Source of the DNA: CAYFQB01 sp964345225
GTDB lineage: Bacteria > Nitrospirota > Thermodesulfovibrionia > Thermodesulfovibrionales > UBA6898
Length of the DNA: 37,671 nucleotides
NCBI GenBank assembly: GCA_964345225.1
Contig: CAYFQB010000065.1
Span: forward strand, 1 to 37,671
Reading direction: 5' to 3'
Part shown: one piece after another, positions 34,008 to 37,671 of the stretch
Position numbering within the stretch: position 1 is the stretch's first letter
Layout of the letters: every line of letters starts with the position of its first letter
Notes under the pieces: model-generated
The model's input: only the letters and a program-made list of their open reading frames with translations
Told to the model about the DNA's origin: nothing
The model's database searches: none
Position numbers and translations under genes: made by a program

Positions 34008-34367
34008 TTATAAAGCTAATTGTTTTTTTACAGTCTCAGCTATCTGACTAAATGTCTTTGGGTCAGAATATGCTAAATCAGCCAAAGCTTTTCTATTTAA
34101 TAAAATATTGGATTTCTTCAAACCATACATAAACTGGCTGTAATTCAAACCCATTGCACGAACAGCAGCGCTTATCCTAACAATCCAGAGAGATCTGAAT
34201 TCACGCTTCTTAGCCTTCCTATCACGATATGAATACTGAAGAGCTTTGTCAACGGCTTCAGTTGCTACTTTATATAGACGGCTTCTGGCACCATAATAGC
34301 CTTTAGCCATGTGAAGGACTCTCTTTCTTCTTTTTGTTGTTTTATAACCGCCTTTTACCCTGGGCAT
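34008..34367 (-). CDS. rplT: 50S ribosomal protein L20
   Basis: A 119-residue basic ribosomal protein (MPRVKGGYKTTKRRKRVL; AKGYYGARSRLYKVA). L20 is also the known autoregulator of infC-rpmI-rplT operons in several bacteria. AAGGAGGAG precedes the start. Confidence 0.97.
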   Translation of the reverse strand: MPRVKGGYKTTKRRKRVLHMAKGYYGARSRLYKVATEAVDKALQYSYRDRKAKKREFRSLWIVRISAAVRAMGLNYSQFMYGLKKSNILLNRKALADLAYSDPKTFSQIAETVKKQLAL

Positions 34368-34382
34368 CTTCTCCTCCTTATC

Positions 34383-34423
34383 AGTAACAAGTTGAATTTA
34401 AATTGCTTTTCTATCTTGTTACT
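34383..34423 (-). promoter_or_regulatory. Hairpin in the rpmI-rplT gap, possible L20 control element
   Basis: AGTAACAAG (34383-34391) and its perfect complement CTTGTTACT (34415-34423) enclose a 23-nt loop just upstream of the rplT ribosome site. L20 autoregulation in other bacteria uses RNA structures in this operon. A link here is inference from position only. Confidence 0.3.
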
Positions 34424-34440
34424 CGTTACTTTTCACTGTT

Positions 34441-34638
34441 TTACAGATATGGTAAAAGTCTTTTTATTTTAACACGATCGCTATCTGAAACAATAACTGC
34501 CTTTCTTAAACTTCTTGTTCTTTTAGCAGGTTTTCCCGTTAAGAGATGGCTTTTATATGCCTTTCTTCTCTTAATCTTTCCTGTTGCAGTCAGTTTAAAT
34601 CTTTTGGCCGCTCCTCTATGTGTCTTCAATTTAGGCAT
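34441..34638 (-). CDS. rpmI: 50S ribosomal protein L35
   Basis: A 65-residue basic protein (MPKLKTHRGAAKRFKLT). The start at 34638 was chosen because GGAGG lies 5-6 nt upstream. A TTG four codons earlier would place the start inside that ribosome site. Confidence 0.95.
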   Translation of the reverse strand: MPKLKTHRGAAKRFKLTATGKIKRRKAYKSHLLTGKPAKRTRSLRKAVIVSDSDRVKIKRLLPYL

Positions 34639-34892
34639 ATTTTCCTCCAAAACAAACTATAAGATAGGAAATGAGAAGTTATAACTTCAGTCCTTATCCC
34701 TATTTTTATGTCAAGAATTATAGATTATAACTCAAAAAAAAATATTTGTCACTTAAATGAGGTTGAAATTAAAAAATGATAATTAGGACTTGGAACTCCT
34801 TACTCCTTACTCCTTACTCCTTACTGTTTACTCTTTACTCCTTACTGTTTACTCTTTGCGCTCTGCTCACTGCTCCTTGCTTTTTGCTCCTT
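34639..34892. repeat. Intergenic gap with modular low-complexity repeat (locus C)
   Basis: Between infC and rpmI. Positions 34796-34890 are built of CTCCTTA, CTGTTTA and CTTTACT words and GCTCACTGCTCC, the same vocabulary as loci A and B. The repeat reaches to within a few bases of the infC stop. The rest holds nothing recognisable. Confidence 0.65.
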
Positions 34893-35405
34893 TTATGATT
34901 TAGGGGCAACTACCATTATTATATGGTTGCCTTCAAGTTTAGGCTGCTGTTCTATTTGAAACTTACCTTTGAGCTCCTTGGCTATCTTTTCGAAAATCTT
35001 CATACCATACTCTGGACGAATTATTTCACGTCCCCTGAAATACATGACAACTTTTGCCTTATCACCTCCTTCAATAAAACGATTTATATTCTTTATTTTC
35101 AGGTCAAGGTCGTGTCCATCGATACGGGGTCTTATCTTGATTTCTTTTACATCTATTGTCTTCCTCTGGGAATGCCTCTTATTAAGCTGATATCTATACT
35201 TTCCAAAATCCATTATCTTACAAACAGGCGGGACTGAGTTAGGCGCTACCTCAACTAAATCAAGATCTCTTTCAGATGCAATGTTCAAGGCATCTTTAAT
35301 CGGCATCATACCGATCTGCTTTCCATCAGTATCGATGAGTCTTACTTCTTTGGCTTTAATCTTTAAATTAACCCTTACATGTTTAGAATGGTCTTTCTCG
35401 GCTAT
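34893..35405 (-). CDS. infC: Translation initiation factor IF-3, starting at a non-canonical AUA codon
   Basis: A 170-residue IF-3 when read from an ATA at 35405. From the first in-frame ATG (35309) the protein would be only 138 residues and lack the conserved N-terminal strand. Upstream of that ATG the frame is open and reads HVRVNLKIKAKEVRLIDTDG, matching IF-3 N domains. AAGGAGGT ends 5 nt before the ATA and overlaps the last codons and stop of thrS, which ends 3 nt before it. IF-3 genes are well known for AUU-type start codons used in autoregulation, and AUA fits this pattern. The C domain is complete. Confidence 0.93.
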   Translation of the reverse strand: MAEKDHSKHVRVNLKIKAKEVRLIDTDGKQIGMMPIKDALNIASERDLDLVEVAPNSVPPVCKIMDFGKYRYQLNKRHSQRKTIDVKEIKIRPRIDGHDLDLKIKNINRFIEGGDKAKVVMYFRGREIIRPEYGMKIFEKIAKELKGKFQIEQQPKLEGNHIIMVVAPKS

Positions 35406-35408
35406 GTT

Positions 35409-37319
35409 CTACCTCCTTGAGTTTATCTCATCTTTAAGAAAAGATATTAATTCTTCAGGACTATATGGGCCTAAGTTTTTCCCATTACGCATCCTGAGCG
35501 GGACCTTTTTTCCCGATACTTCCTTATCACCTATTATAACTGAATATGCTATTTTTCTAATAGTACTCTTTCTTATCTTATTCCCTATCTTTTCATTGTC
35601 AGTGTCAAGTTCAGCTCTTATATCACTTTTTTTAAGTTCTAATGCGAGTTCTTCAGCATATGATGAGTGTCTCTCAGCGATTGTCAGCAAAGATACCTGA
35701 ATAGGTGCGAGCCAGAGTGGAAAAGCACCGGCATAATGCTCGATTAAAACACCAAAAAATCTCTCGAGAGAGCCCATTAATGCCCTGTGTATCATAATAG
35801 GCCTGTGATCCTTTCCATCAGCTCCCCTGTATTTCATATCAAACCTCTCAGGGTTATTAAAATCAACCTGAATGGTGCTGCACTGCCATTGTCTCCCCAA
35901 TGAATCCTTCACCTTTATATCAATCTTTGGTCCATAAAATACACCTGCACCTGGATCAATTTCGTAATTTAGATGCCTTTCTTCAAGTGCCATTTTGAGT
36001 GCATTTGTCGATTTCTCCCAGATTTCAGGAGATCCTACATATTTTTCAGGCATTGTTGACAGATAGACATCATAATGTTCAAACCCGAATGTCTTCAGGA
36101 TGAATAGTGTGAAATCGAGTACACGTAAAATCTCCTCTTCTATCTGATCATCTCTGCAGAAAATATGAGCATCATCCTGTGTAAAACCCCTTACTCTTAA
36201 AAGACCATGAAGTACTCCAGATTTTTCATACCGGTATACCGTCCCGAGTTCTGCGTATCTGACAGGAAATTCACGGTAACTCCTCAGGGAAGATTTATAA
36301 ACTGCAATATGGAACGGACAGTTCATTGGCTTGATTTCGTATTTAATCTCGTCAATCTCCATAGGCGAGTACATATTTTCTCTGTAATAATCAAGATGTC
36401 CACTGCGGTTCCAAAGTTCAAGCTTTGCAATATGAGGTGAGTAAAGAATTTTATAGTCGGCTTTAAGGTGCTGATTTGTCCAGAACTCCTCGATTATCTT
36501 CCGTATTAAAGCACCATTTGGATGCCAGAGAATCAGACCTGATCCTATCTCATCGCTGATGCTGAAGAGATCCAGTTCCCTTCCCAGCCGCCTGTGGTCT
36601 CTTTTTTTGACCTCTTCCAGAAAATCAAGGTATTTTTTTAGATCCGTACTGTTATTAAATGAGGTGCCATAAATTCTCTGGAGCATTTTATTCTTCTCGT
36701 TGCCTCTCCAGTAGGCACCTGCAGTATTCAGAAGCTTGAATGCTTTGATTCTGCTTGTGGAGGGCAGATGCGGCCCTCTGCATAGATCTATAAATCCATC
36801 TTCCTCATATATGGATACATTATCTTCTTGTATCTCCTCAAGAAGCTCAACCTTGTACTTCTCACCCATTGAATTAAACATGCTAATAGCTTCAGACCTT
36901 GGTATCTCTCTCCTGATAAAAGGTGACCCCTTGCTTATTATCGATTCCATCTCCTTTTCTATAGAGATGATATCTGCAGGAGTAAATGCTTTTTCAATAT
37001 CGAAATCATAATAAAACCCATCCTGTATTGCCGGGCCAATGGCTATTTTTGCCTCGGGAAAAACCCTTTTTACAGCATGGGCCATAACGTGTGCAGTGCT
37101 GTGTCTGTATATTTCTTTTCCGATATCGGAATTAAAGGTAATGATTTCGACTGAATCGTTCTCCTTGATTGAATGAATTAAATTGAGATCACATGGTTGG
37201 CCGTTTATCTTTAAAGCTATCGCTTCTGTTTTTTTGAGATGCCTTTCGATTTCAGAAATTTTGCTTATATCCAGTTCGCTTCCGTCTTCGGCTTTCAGCT
37301 TTATATTCAAGACCTCCAT
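35409..37319 (-). CDS. thrS: Threonyl-tRNA synthetase
   Basis: A 636-residue class II synthetase with the full layout: TGS domain (1-61), editing domain with H73-x3-H77 (HSTAHVMAH), catalytic core with Zn motif MNCPFH and motif 3 GSLERFFGVLIEHY, and the C-terminal anticodon-binding domain. It is the first gene of thrS-infC-rpmI-rplT-pheS-pheT. No Shine-Dalgarno is obvious before the ATG. Confidence 0.96.
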   Translation of the reverse strand: MEVLNIKLKAEDGSELDISKISEIERHLKKTEAIALKINGQPCDLNLIHSIKENDSVEIITFNSDIGKEIYRHSTAHVMAHAVKRVFPEAKIAIGPAIQDGFYYDFDIEKAFTPADIISIEKEMESIISKGSPFIRREIPRSEAISMFNSMGEKYKVELLEEIQEDNVSIYEEDGFIDLCRGPHLPSTSRIKAFKLLNTAGAYWRGNEKNKMLQRIYGTSFNNSTDLKKYLDFLEEVKKRDHRRLGRELDLFSISDEIGSGLILWHPNGALIRKIIEEFWTNQHLKADYKILYSPHIAKLELWNRSGHLDYYRENMYSPMEIDEIKYEIKPMNCPFHIAVYKSSLRSYREFPVRYAELGTVYRYEKSGVLHGLLRVRGFTQDDAHIFCRDDQIEEEILRVLDFTLFILKTFGFEHYDVYLSTMPEKYVGSPEIWEKSTNALKMALEERHLNYEIDPGAGVFYGPKIDIKVKDSLGRQWQCSTIQVDFNNPERFDMKYRGADGKDHRPIMIHRALMGSLERFFGVLIEHYAGAFPLWLAPIQVSLLTIAERHSSYAEELALELKKSDIRAELDTDNEKIGNKIRKSTIRKIAYSVIIGDKEVSGKKVPLRMRNGKNLGPYSPEELISFLKDEINSRR

Positions 37320-37338
37320 CTATGTTATATATGAAATT

Positions 37339-37368
37339 ATCATACATGATATTATTTTCATATTTCAA
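37339..37368 (-). promoter_or_regulatory. Promoter candidate for the thrS operon
   Basis: On the minus strand TTGAAA (37363-37368), 18 nt, TATGAT (37339-37344) precedes thrS by about 20 bp. Both boxes are good matches. No T-box-type leader is seen. Confidence 0.45.
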
Positions 37369-37445
37369 TAAAGTTTAGCGGGCAAAAAATTTAATGCCCT
37401 GCATTCCAGGAAAGTCCATAATAACAGTAATTTGATGATCTTTAA

Positions 37446-37481
37446 TGGTAGGCCCGGCCCCGACTTTTCTGGACGACCTCT
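37446..37481 (-). pseudogene. Degenerate second copy of a tRNA 3' end
   Basis: AGAGGTC (37481-37475) and CGGGCCTACCA (37456-37446) match the intact fragment next to it in order and near-equal spacing. The T arm between them (GTCCAG-AAAAGTC-GGGGC) no longer pairs as in a tRNA. A 14-base direct repeat, AATGGTAGGCCCGG, occurs at 37444 and 37488. It may be the scar of an older integration. Confidence 0.5.
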
Positions 37482-37489
37482 GATTTCAA

Positions 37490-37534
37490 TGGTAGGCCCG
37501 GGCGGTTTCGAACCGCCGACCTCTACCGTGTCAA
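37490..37534 (-). pseudogene. 3' half of a tRNA-Val(GAC) gene, probable attachment-site core
   Basis: Read on the minus strand, the 45 bases are exactly: anticodon loop TTGACAC (GAC, Val), 3' anticodon strand GGTAG, 5-nt variable loop AGGTC, complete T arm GGCGG-TTCGAAA-CCGCC, acceptor strand CGGGCCT, A and CCA. Upstream of the loop the expected CTACC is absent (GTTCT instead), and no D arm or 5' acceptor strand follows. Truncation at the anticodon loop is typical of tyrosine-integrase att sites in tRNA genes. Confidence 0.75.
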
Positions 37535-37651
37535 AGAACTCCAGTAGAAAAAATAACTTACCTGATTTTACTAATTTACTTAATTTACTGATACTTACAG
37601 CTATAGGGGTAGAAGGGATTTACTCTCTTTTACCCCCTTTTTTATTACTCA

Positions 37652-37671
37652 TTAGCACAATTTTTAGCACA
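37652..37671. repeat. Direct repeats TTAGCACA at the window edge
   Basis: TTAGCACA occurs at 37652-37659 and again at 37664-37671, four bases apart. Near a putative att core these could be arm-type integrase binding sites. The window ends before this can be judged. Confidence 0.35.

Noticed and set aside
34796..34890. CRISPR-like array in the CTCCTTACTCCTTA stretch
   Set aside because: The units are 7-9 bp with no spacers of constant length and no cas genes. It is simple modular low-complexity sequence.
37490..37534. A functional tRNA-Val gene
   Set aside because: The 5' acceptor strand, D arm and 5' anticodon strand are absent. Only the 3' half is present.

Overview
The window looks like a chromosome segment from an anaerobic, hydrogen-metabolising bacterium of moderate to low GC, most plausibly in or near Nitrospirota (Thermodesulfovibrio-like). 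That placement is an inference from gene content: HdrABC-MvhADG, an Etf with a ferredoxin head, many Fe-S proteins, and bacterial FabD/G/F, RNase III and the thrS-infC-rpmI-rplT-pheS-pheT cluster. No rRNA gene or marker that would settle the lineage is present.

Layout. Positions 2-100 hold the tail of an unknown membrane protein, and 150-1379 an MFS carrier. From 1469 to 15352, all on the minus strand, lies a hydrogen-metabolism block. In transcription order it is hdrC-hdrB-hdrA(fusion)-mvhD-mvhG-mvhA-protease, then a small ORF, then a Tat-exported, membrane-linked group 1 [NiFe] hydrogenase hyaA-hyaB-hyaC-hyaD. From 16038 to 18930 lies etfB-etfA-fabD, followed by an MscS channel and an acyl-CoA dehydrogenase. 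Positions 21459-22199 (+) carry a tiny Cys-rich gene and yajQ. Positions 22281-25336 (-) carry fabG-acpP-fabF-rnc. Positions 25575-26813 (+) carry a citramalate/homocitrate/Re-citrate-synthase-like enzyme. Positions 27064-30384 (-) carry two lone periplasmic binding proteins and a sensor kinase with a heme-c motif. A small HMA copper-chaperone-like gene follows, then the thrS-to-pheT translation operon. The right edge carries the 3' half of a tRNA-Val(GAC) gene, which looks like the att junction of an integrated element lying beyond the window.

Main discovery. The group 1 hydrogenase large subunit appears to start at 4198-4336 and to be interrupted by two TGA codons. These TGAs fall exactly on the two cysteine codons of the N-terminal NiFe-binding motif, giving R-I-U-G-V-U-T-T-V-H. 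The reading frame is otherwise open from an SD-preceded ATG at 4336 to the end at 2627. Hairpins that could serve as bacterial SECIS elements follow the TGAs. A second, independent TGA-for-Cys gene sits at 21459-21611: a 50-residue zinc-ribbon-like protein with CPE-U-GH and a well-placed hairpin. Together they suggest selenocysteine (or another UGA recoding) in this organism. A UxxU in the N-terminal motif differs from the characterised [NiFeSe] hydrogenases known to me, which carry Sec in the C-terminal motif.

How the genes work together. The Hdr-Mvh set would take electrons from cytoplasmic H2 through MvhAG and MvhD into a very large HdrA. This HdrA has an NfnB/GltD-like NAD(P)H module spliced in and a second complete HdrA at its C terminus, so it could couple H2, NAD(P)H, ferredoxin and a disulfide-type acceptor at HdrBC. 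The Hya enzyme would oxidise periplasmic H2 and pass electrons through cytochrome b to quinone. EtfAB and the acyl-CoA dehydrogenase form a separate flavin-based electron-transfer set next to fatty-acid synthesis. Several intergenic gaps carry a shared family of modular low-complexity repeats.
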